The notes beneath the pieces were generated by a model. It searched no databases and was not told the DNA's origin. It worked only from the letters and a program-made list of their open reading frames with translations. Shown piece by piece: positions 36,346-49,700 of a DNA stretch of 64,000 nt (position 1 is its first letter; each line of letters starts with the position of its first letter). The position numbers and the translations under genes are program-made. Source of the stretch: Gordionus sp. m RMFG-2023 (Eukaryota; Nematomorpha; Gordioida; Chordodea; Parachordodidae); contig NC_088775.1 in assembly GCF_954871325.1 (NCBI RefSeq), forward strand, positions 5,743,561 through 5,807,560, in the 5' to 3' direction.

Positions 36346-37500
36346 AAAAATAATAAAATTGCAATATGATTATAATATGTTCTTAGTCATAAAATTTTTA
36401 TATGCAAAACTTAATTATAGTAAATTCTTAGTCATATATTTATAAAAAATTTTATTATACTATTTTAATAAAAGTATTGTATTTGAAATAGGAGTTATTT
36501 ATTTGATAATATAATCATTTATATATTAAATATAGTTGTTAAATTATATTTTTTTTAAATACCGTTATGTGCAACAAGAATTACTTGTATTTTATTGTAA
36601 TGATATATTTTTTAATATATTTATTTACAATAAATTTTTAATATAATTATATTTATAAAATTCTACATTTTGAAATTTATTTTTAAAAATATGTTATTTA
36701 TATGAAGTATTTTAATAATAAATAAAATCTATAACAAAATTCTCTGTAAAAATTTTTAATAAAAAATAATTATTTTAACATAGAACAAGATATAAGTGTT
36801 TATAAAAAATGGGAGGTTTGAGGGCCAATTACTTTCTTCTTTCTACACCGAATGGATTAAATTAATTTACAATTGAACACTAAACATATATAAAATTTTC
36901 AGAATAATGCTTTCAATCGCTATTAATCATAAATTTGGCTAAAATTTTGTTATTAATATTTTTTTTATTTATACTTATCAATTGGTTAGAGACTAATAAC
37001 CCCACAAAATATTTTAAATTTTAAAATTAGTATATCCAGTTGTTCAGCCATCTTTAACAAGGATGATATGAAAAATTAATATTATATAATATTTTTTAGG
37101 GACCCGGCCGAAGCCCGGAGGTAAGATAGCTTGAAGGCAAAGCCCCCCTCCCCACCTCTATTGGTAAATCTTGGCAACGCCACCTGCTTAAGTTATCTTA
37201 TATTAGAGTTTTAATTTTTTGCATTATTTTTGTTAAACAATTAGCATTATTTTATTATATTAAAATTAACTTTTTTTAAATGATCCATTAACTGAAACGA
37301 TTTTATATCATAATATAAAAGCAGAGAAAACGCCATTATAATGGAATGTAACATTTAAAGTTTTAAAATTATCATTTTATTTTGTATTTTTTGTAATTTA
37401 CATTTTGATAAAAATTTAAAATGAAAAAATATATAACGAAAATGTAGCTTTATTTTTATTCGTATAAATTCAAAATGATAAAATCTCTCTAACTCATCAT
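36345..37500. other. AT-rich stretch, no gene seen
   Basis: Only a GC-rich transposon-end-like patch at about 37100-37190 (GACCCGGCCGAAGCCCGG, GGCAACGCCACC) stands out. Confidence 0.5.
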
Positions 37501-39074
37501 TTGTTCATAATGAAATAACTAATACAATTTCATTTATGGTTTTATTTAAAATTTCCCCTGGATATATATCACTCATTTGATTACAATAATCCTTTTTATT
37601 CAGATTACTGTCTAATTTAAAAATTTTTATTTCATCAAAATGACAATAAAAATTCCCAACATTACAACTCTTTTTATTCAAGTTAAATTTCAATGTATAA
37701 TCCTCATTCCCATGATGATTATCTATTTTAATATATATATCCACAAAATTTTTAATAAAATTTTATATATCAAAAATTTAATATTTTCAAAAATTAATTT
37801 ATCTATTTTTATATGATTATCTTTCAAATCATCTAGTCACTGTGACCCACTCACACTTTGGATACAATGGATAGCAATATGTCCCATTTCTTCACATTTG
37901 AAACACATTCTATCATAATCTGTATTGTTATTTTCAATTTTATCCACATTTTTAATCGACGGATTTTGTATACTTCTAACCACCGGATTAATCACTACCG
38001 AAGTTCTTTGCGGAAAACCACTTTTAAAATTTGCTTCTTTAACCATGCAATTTCGTTTAATATGTCCTACAAAACCACATCTATGACACACAATGTCATT
38101 TTTTTCACTTGGTTTTGCATTACCATTCTCATTCATTTTTCGGTCTCTTGAATAACAATTTTTACCGATATGTCCTCTTCTTCCACAGAGTTCACAACTT
38201 TCAATTATATTATTATTTTTAATTTTTAAGTTGGACACATCTCTGGACAAAACTTTCATGTTTTCTCTCATTTCTCTAATTTCACATAAAATTAAAGATT
38301 CTTCCGTACTTTGTCTCAAAGTACTATTTTTATTATAATTTTTTACAATTTCAACAGGTTTCTCAATTAAAACCTCTGAAATTTTTTTTTTAAATTCAAT
38401 CACTATTGAATTTAATTTTTTATTGATATCCTCTGATATATTATTATTCTGAGGAAAATTAAATACTTCACCAGTATCTAATATTTCCTCGGATTTTTCC
38501 TCCGGTATAATATTCTTTTTATCATTTAATTTTTTTAATTCTAACAAAATTAAATGTAAGCTATTTTGGATATCCTCAGAAATATCTGGAGATTTCACCA
38601 AAATTTCAGAAATTAAATTTTCAGTATTAGTATTTTTTATATCATTTTCTTTATTTTTAATAGATCTTCTTTTTATTTTCTTAATTGCATGTTTCATTAT
38701 AATCAAAGTTACATATAACACAAAAAAAATTACTGCAGTAATGATATTATTAGTTACATCCACTTTATTAAACTTTGAATTAAACATTTTATTAAAATGA
38801 TCCTTATAACTTTGCATTTTATCAAAATCAGGCTTACGATTAACAGTAACAAAAGAAAAAGCCATAATTTCATTAAAAAAAAAACTTAAAAATTCTTTAA
38901 AAAAATTAAATCTTCAAAAATCTAAAAGTAATTGCGTTGTGTAAATAAAAAAAACAAATTTGCTACCTTTTATAAATCCAGAATCCAGTAATGTTTTTAG
39001 GAACCCGGTCCCCGAAAATCTTTTTCTTGATTAATAAATTCTGAAATTTTCCTAACAAAATCACCCAATAAGAG

Positions 39075-39096
39075 TTAACGAATCCTGGTACCACTG
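39075..39096 (-). promoter_or_regulatory. Putative primer-binding site
   Basis: In minus sense TGGTACCAGGATTCGTTAAC is complementary to a tRNA 3' end (GTTAACGAATCC...ACCA) and sits upstream of the gag-like frame. Confidence 0.55.
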
Positions 39097-39131
39097 CACC
39101 AATAAAATAACTCTCAATAATTTATAATATT

Positions 39132-39247
39132 GTTTCTCAATAATCTCACCGATTATGATTATAACTTATAATTTCTCAATAATCTCACCGATTATGATTA
39201 TAACTTATAATTTCTCAATAATCTCACCGATTATTATTATAACTTAA
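39132..39247. repeat. 39-bp tandem repeat, three copies
   Basis: TTTCTCAATAATCTCACCGA... recurs at about 39133, 39172 and 39211 with near identity. Confidence 0.85.
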
Positions 39248-39479
39248 TATTAATGGTTAGAATTTTGAACATTTTACTACTATTTAACATTTCTTTATTT
39301 TATAACTTTTTTTAAAATTAATTCCAATTATAAAACAACCATAAAAATCATAATAATTCAAAATGTCTATAAAAAAATTCTTTTCTTTGTTTTACAATTA
39401 TTATATTCCTCCGCGTCAATTCTTTATCAATCAATATAAACAAAAATCAATATTTTTTATGTTTCTAAATATATATTAA

Positions 39480-40740
39480 TAATTGATTGACATTTATCAT
39501 TTAATAATAATAATATGGATAAATATATATATATATATAATATACCAAATATATGAAATATCTAATACAAATATATATGAAATATATATCAATAAGTATA
39601 TTCTTTTATTTTTTATTTAAAATTATCTAGGTATTGGCTTCTCTTAGATCCATGATTTCAAAAATTGAAAATTGTGTCAAAGTATTTAATAGAGAAAAAT
39701 TGTTCAGCTTCAGAATTTGTAATAAAACATCTTAAATATATAGAGAATGATGATAATCAGGTAGTAAATATAGCTAATGAGGATCAAGATGAATTATTAA
39801 ATTTAATTTATTTGACAAAATTGGCAAATAAACATTCAACAAATATAAATTATGATTCCAAGTTAGGTGACTTAGAACAAGAATGACACAGTTTTCTTGG
39901 AAAACGATATTCACAAGATACGGACGTTCTTAAATTTTTGGAGAGAAAAGAAGAGTAAACTTCTTAATCTTTCCAGGCTCGCCAAAAAATTATTTGCATT
40001 CGGGTGACTAGCACATCTAGTGAAGAGTTTTCTCTACCGGTGAATTGACGTTAAATTCAAGGGGATCATTATTATCCCGAAAATTTAAATAAAATAATTT
40101 TTATACATGATAATTATAAAATTATGAAATCGATTTTGCATTTATAATGAGTTTTCTATTATAAATATTAAAAAATATGCTGAGATAGTAGAGCAATGTA
40201 CATTCGTTTTTTTAAGAAATAATAAGCAATTAAAAAAATTTATGTTATAAAAATTTATAACTGCGCCGATTTACACCGATTGTTGACGGCGGCTAAAAAT
40301 CGGCCTGCCGCCGGCCGTCTATAATATAGAATTGTTGGAAAATATTTTAAAAGCCAAATAAAATCATATATTGTATATATGATATATAATTTTGACAATC
40401 GGATGAAGGTCCTTTACTGCTAAAACCCTTGTAGGTTGCTTAACTGTGGCATATCCCATCCCTGATTTAAAAGCACAAAATATTATATTATATAGCCATT
40501 AAATTCTTAACTATTTGTCTGTCTCAAACTAAGATAATATCTAATTTCACGCTTCTTGCGATGGCTTTATTATTAACCAGAAAACACAACCCATTGTATT
40601 TGTTTAAAAAATTAATGAATCTTATAAAATATTATAATATTTGATATTATATAAACTATAGTTTAATTAAAAGATATGCGCAAACCATAATATATTTGCT
40701 ATTAATGTGGAAACCAATAAATCATATTTATAGAGAATAT
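39480..40740. other. No gene recognised
   Basis: Contains a 73-codon plus frame (39665-39886) and a GGCGGC-type patch near 40280. The frame is acidic and has hAT-like hints at best (followed by LNLSRLAKKLF and TSSEEFSLP at about 39960-40040, an hAT-tail-like text). It is too broken to call firmly. Confidence 0.3.
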
Positions 40741-40747
40741 TATTTGG

Positions 40748-40798
40748 CTAAAAACAGATTATCTTCTTGGAATAAAATATCTCAATTCGTAATGCGTC
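40748..40798 (-). CDS. ADAMTS-like exon 13 (terminal)
   Basis: Acceptor TCGGACCTCTCAG, phase 0, then DALRIEIFYSKKIICF and TAG. It resembles the spacer end of ADAMTS1 (NALRPKIKYTYFVKKK). An AATAAA lies about 180 bp downstream (near 40566-40571). It is short, so the weakest of the set along with exons 6 and 11. Confidence 0.5.
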   Translation of the reverse strand, partial: DALRIEIFYSKKIICF

Positions 40799-43700
40799 CT
40801 GAGAGGTCCGAAACGATTTTTAACCTTTTATATTATAATATATATATTTTTTTAATATTGATATATAATATTGCATAATTATTGGACGCGAAAAGTATAT
40901 TTAAGAGGGAGGTGGGGGCCACCATTGTAAAATTTGCAAATTAAATTGATATTCCCCTCCCCATTAATAGTGGGTGAGACTGTGGTTAGTAGAACCAATT
41001 TTTGCAAAATCGGTTAAAACTCTGGTGTTTTTTTATATATATTATAAAGAACAATATATGAATCGATAGCTATAACTGTGCTCTATAAAGATGTCTTATA
41101 AATATTTATAAAAATAAAATTTTATTTTTCAAATTTTATTTATTTTGACCAACAAGTCCCAATAGAGTAGTTAGGCAAAGCACTGCAAGGGGCTTCGTAA
41201 ATCATTAGTTTTTTAGGCATTAATGAATTGAAAAGCATTTTTTTTTAATATTAATAATACGTATAAAATAATTTTATTATTTTATTGTTAATAGCATAAT
41301 ACTTTTAGATTGAAGCTAATTATATATAAATATTAAAATTTGATTTTGGTTAATTTAATAAACATTTTAAAAACATAATTAAGGATCTTAAGGAGTGATT
41401 TCTTAGGAGCCATAAATTGTTTTTACAAGATTTTGGAATATTTTTTTATTATTAACTACCATATATGACGTGTATGGTTTAGAAAGCCAGCTAGCTCTAA
41501 ATTGACTTATCATGAATGAAATAATATCTAGACAAAATAAGTACTCATAAAACTTTCTCATATTATAAAAGAGAGTTAAAATATTGGTACAAAATTTATT
41601 AAATACAAATAATTATATAAATCAAAAAAAATTAAAATTTTGTCATGTAAAAATCTTTTTAATTTTACCTCAAAATTTTATTTTTTAAATAAAATTTTTA
41701 ATAAACAATTGTTTCAAAATTTTTTGATTATATATGCATACTAATAAAAGATCTTTTAGGATAATATTTAAACCTTCTAGCCTGTTTAGTGGTATGCCAA
41801 GCCCCGGGTTTACCTAACCACAGTCTCCCCTTTGTAACATACATAAGTTTAAATCGACAACTGGGAAAAAGCTGGTTAATAGCTGGCCAATAAATTGTAG
41901 GGTGGGGGTTAGCCTTAATAGACACCATCCTTTGGAAAATTTTGAGTCATATACATTTTAATATAAAAGTGAAATGACGGTGGTTCTAATGTTAAAAAGT
42001 GGAAAATTAAATGATGATTATATTTTTTAGAACTATATAGTGGTCTTATCATACTTAATAAATTTTATTGTATATTTGATATTATATTTGTAATGAAAGA
42101 TAAGAAAAATATTATACACGAAATATATAACGAATAATTTCCATTTTGAATATTATCAATTTATGAGACAAAAAGTCTATCATATCTTAGCACAGATTTT
42201 ATAATATATAGTTGAAATTAAATTACTTGTATTATAAGAGGACTCGTTAACTTCTCCGATATTATGACTTCCTTATTATAGTGTAAATCATAGGTTATAC
42301 CAGTATTTCTTATTTCAGTTCCAGTGTATTCCTTTCCATTTATAGTTAACACTAGGCGATTGATATAGAATTATTATGTAAAAATATTTATAAAAAATAG
42401 AGGCAATATTTAATATAGGAAATATCAAATCAACCAAGGTTTCAACCCGACCCCTTTCAATTTTTTTTAAATTTTGCATACTAGTAGTATATACTATAAC
42501 TAAGAAAAAAATGAAATTTTACCTCCCAAAAAGGTTTACCCGCTAAGATATGGGCGTTTAAAGCGCGGAAAAATGGTACATTTTTGACAAAAAGTGCCTC
42601 ATTTATTTTCAAATATCTCAAGAAATAATTAAGTTAGAAAAATAATTTAAATTTTATTATGTAGCTTAATAATAGTTCTTTAATATGACATAAAAATAAA
42701 TATGATATAAATTTGATGAATGTCCAAAACCGGATGTATAAAACCGGAAATGGCCGTAGAAAAAAAAGGTATTTTTTTTTTCGAAATTTTTTTTCTGTAG
42801 ATAGATATAACACTGCTTTATATTTGTGCCAAATTCTAGCCTGGGATGAAAAAGGGTCTAGGAGTTATGACTCTTTATATGGCTTAAATTGATCAAAAAT
42901 ATCTTCATTTAATGAATACTTATGAAATAATGTTTTTTTAAAAATTATGTCTAAATGATAGGCCCTAACTTTTTTTTATTTTTAATTGTTAACATATTGT
43001 GACTGAAAATTACTTGATAAAATAATTCTAAACCAATTTATAACTTTATTTTTCTGAAATGCATAATTACATATAATATAATAATTCATAATTATGTTTA
43101 CAATATATCATATATTAAATTATCTAAAGAATTGGAATAAATTTTGACTTTAATTTTATTTTCGTCAAGGGGAATATAAGCATGGTATTTTTGTGTTCCC
43201 GGAATTCATTTTGCTCTCAAAAATCTGCTTTCTAGATGATTTTCCATATTATTGAATTCATTCTTTCAATTGATTAATGATTTCGGATTCATATTTTTTA
43301 ACTTCATCTGACTCTGAATTAATCTTAAAAATATCCTTTTTAATCTTTTTCTGAATTTTAATACATTTATTTGTACAATATTTTTTTTCAATAATTCGCT
43401 TCTTTTTAATAGGAGTCTCGTCTAAAAACTGTAATGTCTCGTTTAAAACTTCTATAGAAACATCTCTATCAATGTATTGTTCGGGAATTGTGGAAATAGA
43501 TGGTAATGGTAAGTCATGTTCCGTGGATATATTTTTTATTTTCTGCATCCACTGCAAATTTTATCTTTTAGTGTTAACGACTGGTTTTTTTCTATTCCAC
43601 TGCAAGACATTTCTCAAGTCTTTGCGAATGGAATGCATTTCATATTTGAAAGGATTAGAGCAATATAAATTAATTGAGTTCATTAAGTTAAATAATTGTG

Positions 43701-46700
43701 AAATTAATAAAATATTTGTTATTTGAAATAAACCTATAATTTTTAATTTTATTTTTTTAAGATCGATTTTGAGATTTTAGTTTTTAAATAATATAATATG
43801 ATTTTATTATTTTTTTCGTTTAATAATATTATTGCTTTTTATAATTTAGTTTCTGTTTCCCAATAATATAATATGATTTTATTATTTTTTAGTTTAATAA
43901 TATTATCGATTCTGAAAATTTAGTTTCTTTTTCCCAATATTATAATTGATTTTATTATTTTTTTATTTGATTCCACATTCATTTATAGCATCACAACAAT
44001 CATTATTTCAAAACAATTTAAAATCTAATTTAAATGTTGGCGAATACTTAGTTATTGCCGACTTTTCGGAAAATTATGCATTTATAGTGCAAGACCATGC
44101 ACAGGGATTTCATTGGACAAATAATCAGTCCACTATTCACCCTTTTATCATTTATTATCGTCAGGACAACACTATAAAACATATAAGTTTAGTGGTAATA
44201 TCAGATTGTTTAAAGCACAATGCCTGTGCCTTTTATTTATTTCAAACTAAAATGATCTTATTTTTAAAAGAAAGATTTGATACATTGACCAAAATTTATT
44301 ATTTTTCTGATGGGGCCGTAACCCAATATAAAAATAAAAAAAATTTCATAAATCTCTATAATCATGAATGTGATTTTGGTATAAAGGCCGAGTGGCATTT
44401 TTTTGATACAGCTCATGGAAAAAGTCCGTGCGACAGTTTAGGAGGTATTACAAAACGGTTAGCAGCTCGAGCTAGTTTGCAACGGCCATATCAAAACCAT
44501 ATTTTGACACCAATGGATTTATTCGACTTTGCAACAAATAATATACACGGAGTAAATTACATTTTTGTAAGCAATAATGAATACAATAATATGGAAAATC
44601 ATCTAGAAAGCAGATTTTTGAGAGCAAAAAGAATTCCGGGAACACAAAAATACCATGCTTATATTCCCCTTGACAAAAATAAAATTAAAGTCAAAATTTA
44701 TTCCAATTCTTTAGATAATTTAATATATGATATATTGTAAACATAATTATGAATTATTATATTATATGTAATTATGCATTTCAGAAAAATAAAGTTATAA
44801 ATTGGTTTAGAATTATTTTGTCAAGTAATTTTCAGTCACAATATGTTAACATAAAAATAAAAAAAAGTTAGGGCCTATCATTTAGACAGAATTTTTAAAA
44901 AAACATTATTTCATAAGTATTCATTAAATGAAGATATTTTTGATCAATTTAAGCCATATAAAGAGTCATAACTCCTAGACCCTTTTTCATCCCAGGCTAG
45001 AATTTGGCACAAATATAAAGCAGTAATATATCTATCTACAGAAAAAAAATTTCGAAAAAAAAAAATACCTTTTTTTTCTATGGCCATTTCCGGTTTTATA
45101 CATCCGGTTTTAGACATTCATCAAATTTATATCATATTTATTTTTATGTCATATTAAAGAACTATTATTAAGCTACATAATAAAATTTAAATTATTTTTC
45201 TTTAATTATTTCTTGAGATATTTGAAAATAAATGAGGCACTTTTTGTCAAAAATGTACCATTTTCCGCGCTTTAAACGCCCATATCTTAGCGGGTAAACC
45301 TTTTTGGGAGGTAAAATTTCATTTTTTTCTTAGTTATAGTATATACTACCATTATGCAAAATTTAAGAAAAATTGAAGGGGGTCGGGTTGAGAATCGACT
45401 TTTTTTGGTTGATTTGATATGGAATTCACCATATATATCATGAATTATTGAGATTATGAGAAACCTATCAAAATTAATATTCATGATAAATTTTTATGAA
45501 TCTAGATTCTTTTTATATTGCATTTTTAAAATTATAATATATAGAAAAGTTAATTACAATTATAAAAATTGAAAAGATTTAATAATAAGATTTTATAACT
45601 ATTTTTATAAAAGCCTATCTATAAAAATGCAAAATAGTTTTTAAAAACTTTATAATTTCGTTTTTTTTTTATAAAAATCGATTTTTTTTAAAACCTATAA
45701 TGATAATAAATGGGAAATTTTTTCTTTAAATTAAAGGAGTAGAAATATGTATTTAGCTTACAAGAATTGTTAATACATGTAAAAATCATTCATAAATAAA
45801 TTAAACTTTGCAGAAACATGATTTAAGAGGCCTGAGAAATACTAATTTAAAACCGATTGTTTTACAGTAATAACTAAAAAATCTCTTGATGTTGAGATAC
45901 CCCGAATACTACTCAAGGGTTGAAAACTATTCTAAAGAAGTTATAATTAAAAGATTATAGTAAACAAAGCATAGATTCTCATAATAAGGAATTAAAGAGA
46001 ATTTTATTACCCGTACTCCTTGGGATATTAAAGTCATACATCAACTTGAGTTCGAAATATAAAAATGTTACGGTTTCATTCAATGTCGCTATAACGGTCA
46101 TATCTGTATCCATATAACATAATGGCCAAAATTTTAAAGAATAATTAAAACTAATCCAATTTTTAATCCATGTTTAATATAATATATACTAATGTGTATT
46201 CGAAAAGATTTAATTCAAAATTAGTTAAAAATAATGAGCATGTTTTTATTAATAATCACCAAAAATATAAAAAGCCCCCGACTCGGTCTAACCAAAAGCC
46301 CGGCCAGGAGCCTGTGCAAATTTTTTATAAAATAATAGCCAAAAATTTAACAAGCTAAAAGTTTTCGGGCAGAGCCTGACAATTTACACATAAAAAATCA
46401 GATATGACCTTGCAAATCTTTGATTTTTCGTATTTAATAGGTCAGCCCAAGCATAAATAGATTATAAATAATATTACAAAAAATTAAAGAAGTTATTTTT
46501 TATATAATATTGTCCGAATATACAATACACATACAGATATCAAACCCATTTATTAAAACGGTTGTAAAGAAATATAAAACTATAGATTAGAAATATAAGA
46601 AACTTAATTGACTTTAGGGAAAAATTAGAGATAGAATTAAAAATGTGATGGCTGGAAAATTTATGCAACTGTCCAGCTCATCAGTGTAATTTTAAAAAAA

Positions 46701-49700
46701 ACCTAGTTTCCTTTAGAAAAAAAATATTTTGTGAAGGCTTTAAAACTTTAATATAAGGGTTTTGTTTAGAATAGATTTTTAAAAAAAATAATTATTTTGT
46801 TTTATGTTATCTTATATTATAAGAATTATCAAAGGAGCTGATAAGAAACGGCACTCATATTTATTTTTGATTTGGAGCAAGAGCGTGTTCTTTTTAAAAA
46901 CTTAATAGCGGAAGCTGGAGCTTGCTCTTTTTAAAAAGAAAACTTTAACAATTCTGCGTATACATAATTCTTAGTTAGTAAACTTTTAGTTAGTAGACAA
47001 AAAAAAAATTTAATTAGTAAAAATAAAAATTCAAAATTTTTAAAATTTAAGATAGAGCGAAAAAATAAAATCCCTAAAAGCAATTAATAAATACACTAAA
47101 TCTTACGACCTTAAGGACCTGAATTTTTTACTTTGCATACCATTAATATCTTAACTTGGTTTTTAAATAAAAAAATTTAACAGTTTAATCAGAAATTCCC
47201 TATGTTCTTTAAGTAGAGTTCCAAAAATCAAATATCATAAAACGCCACATATAAAACGATTTTTATTATTTGCTAAAAAATTTGCACAGGTTTTGTTAAA
47301 AAAAGGCTGGATTTAAGTCAATTTTTTAAAAACGGCTAACTTGATATTTTAGCCAGAAAAATATTGCCTAAGCTTCTAGATTTTTGCTAATATATGTCCA
47401 AACGTTTGTGCCATCTATAACCAAAATCTTCCTTGCATTAGGTTTTTCTGGCTAAAATGAGTTAGGCTGGCTCAAATCGAGCCGTTTATCAACACTAGTA
47501 GGAAAGGTTTGAAAAAGTGGCCAATTTAAAATTATCTATAAATTATTATTTAAAAATACAATTTTATGATCTATTATATTTACTAAAGATTAATTATATA
47601 ATCTTCCAAGCACGAATCATCATAGCATCAAATAAAAAAAATTTTTAATTAAAATATTTGCAAAATAGAAAAACGAATTCTATAATATATCAAAATAATA
47701 TTAAATTTGAAAACAAAGAATTATAGATTATTAAATAGAATTATCAGTCGATTAAGATTATGAGGTCTTTTTAATTATCCACTTTTTAAAATTATTAATA
47801 ATGGTTAAAATATTTGTATTTTAGAAGTGTAAGTTTGGGATTAATACTGTATTCAAATAAACGATAGGGAAGATTCATTATTCTCTTGTTCATAAATTAT
47901 CCTTTTAATTCTTCCAGTTTGTCCAATATATAATTTATTGCAAGAATCGCAGGGTATAAGCTAAATACCAGGTAAAAGATTGGAGGCAATTAATATTATT
48001 AGGATTGGGAAATTATATCATTTTAATTTTTACTAATCGAAAATTTGTATTTTTATATAATAACCATAAAACAAAAAAATTAATAATAAATTATCATGTT
48101 TTACCATTAGTTATCTCAATCTCTTTTTCATCTTCAAAAAGTTTACAAGAATCATCCCCTTTGCAAAACTTACAGTTATCACTTTTAGCTGTCGAAGAAA
48201 GTTTAAGATCACAACCTATGTGCTAAGAAAAATAAAAATACACAATTTAATATTTTCAAAAAAAAATATGAGCATAACTATTTTTTATTTGACTTTAACA
48301 GTTAACTATTTTTAAAATTCATGTTTAAAGATATATTAGTTTTTTTTTAAATATTAGGAGTGCACATTCATATTTGATTTGTTTAAACGAATCAAATAAT
48401 TTGCTATTCGTGTTCATACTAATAATTAATTACTATTTGTATTCGAATCGAATTATTCTATTAATTCTTCTTTTTTTTTTAAATATTATAAAATAATTCA
48501 TACAAAATATAATATTGAACAGAGTATTTTTTTATTGCACCTCTAATTATTAAACCGAGAACTTTATAATAATAATCTAATGATAAAGAAAATGCGATCA
48601 AGTTATTAATTAAATTAATAATGCCTATAAATAAATTTTTTTTAAGGAAAAAAGTTTTTCATATTGTTTCTATAAGCGAATTTTGAGAGCTAATTAATTC
48701 TAATTAAGAAAAGTCTTTCACAAAATCGTTTTAATTAATCACATCATCTATCAGACTGATAGGTTATCAACAAAAATGACAAATTATTAAATTTTATTAA
48801 GTTATTCAGAATAATTCAATTGGCATTAATTATTAATATGATTCGTCGAATATTCGCATTGTACGTTTTATCGAACGAATAATAACAAAGTCTGGTATTT
48901 TAAAATCATTTCTGCAACTTAAAAAAAATTATATGTTGAAATCCATTAAAATATAAAATGTTTACAAAATATTATACCCTATTGCACTCTTTATAATCTA
49001 CTTTAGCACCTTGACAACGTCCTAAATTACTTTCCCATATAAATATAAAGAAGATAGCATAATTTAAATGAGATATTTAATTCGTTTATATAATAATTTA
49101 TGTAATATATATTTATAAAATTAATTATATAGCTGATTGGAAAGTTTTTTTATTACTTGGGGTTGGGTTTTTCACATGTTCTATTCCTTTCGCTATAACC
49201 TATTATATAATTACATGGCGACCAGGACGACCAGGACGACCAAGAATTCCAAGAGCTATGTATAAGATTACATTTCTTCATTTGACACCACTTTTAAAAA
49301 TTAAATATAAAAATAGGAATTATACAGTTATTTATTTGTAAAAAACTACCTTTATCGAAAAAAAAATATTTTTTACGCTGGAATTAGCTCATTAGAGATA
49401 ATTTACTATAATATACAAATTATATAAATTTCGTAATTTATGCGTGACGTTAATAGTAATATGCTATTCAAACTAGGAATGTTTTTTTGAAAAACCTAAC
49501 CGGTTTGGCTCGATTCTAAACATTTATTTTAATTTAACCCGAAAAGCCCGGCAAAAAATAAAAACTAATTGCCTCCCCCTTACTCGACACTTTGTTAAAA
49601 TGTCTCTAAACATAATCGAGTTTTATCATTATATATAAATACAAATAAATGGGAAATATTTATACCTTGTTTCTTACAAATTTTTTAAAATTATTCAACT

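Larger units (their letters stand above)
37505..39250 (-). mobile_element. Gag-only LTR-type element piece
   Basis: Minus-strand fossil. The gag-like frame of about 340 codons (37837-38865) begins with a short head, then a hydrophobic segment (NIITAVIFFVLYVTLIIM), basic and coiled-coil stretches, and three CCHC zinc knuckles (CELCGRRGHIGKNC, CHRCGFVGHIKRNC, CFKCEEMGHIAIHC). A smaller frame follows (37505-37744). A primer-binding-like site lies upstream at 39075-39096. The LTR-like region holds a 39-bp triplication (39132-39247). No polymerase and no second LTR were found. The gag frame itself looks whole; as an element it is incomplete. Confidence 0.75.
42420..45428 (+). mobile_element. Long-inverted-repeat transposon with unusual transposase
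   Basis: A 3-kb element in ADAMTS intron 11. The arms (42420-43254 and 44585-45428) are inverted copies of about 840 bp. The outer end reads (C)ATATCAAATCAACC. The right arm includes the last part of the transposase frame, so the left arm carries an inverted copy of that coding end. Between the arms are a minus-strand lysine-rich frame (43258-43557) and a 75-bp repeat (about 43795-43960). It is a foldback rearrangement of a larger element related to those at 33542-35496 and 59500-61075. Confidence 0.85.

Noticed and set aside
39132-39247. CRISPR-like array
   Set aside because: Three contiguous 39-bp units without spacers in an animal-type genome; a plain tandem repeat.
41728-41928. Possible ADAMTS exon between exons 12 and 13
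   Set aside because: No cysteine or TSR pattern and no suitable splice sites; GC content suggests repeat debris.
49190-49260. Collagen-like GRPGRPGRH reading on the minus strand
   Set aside because: It is the wrong register of the TSR exon; the correct register has the WxxWSxWSPC pattern, cysteines and splice sites.
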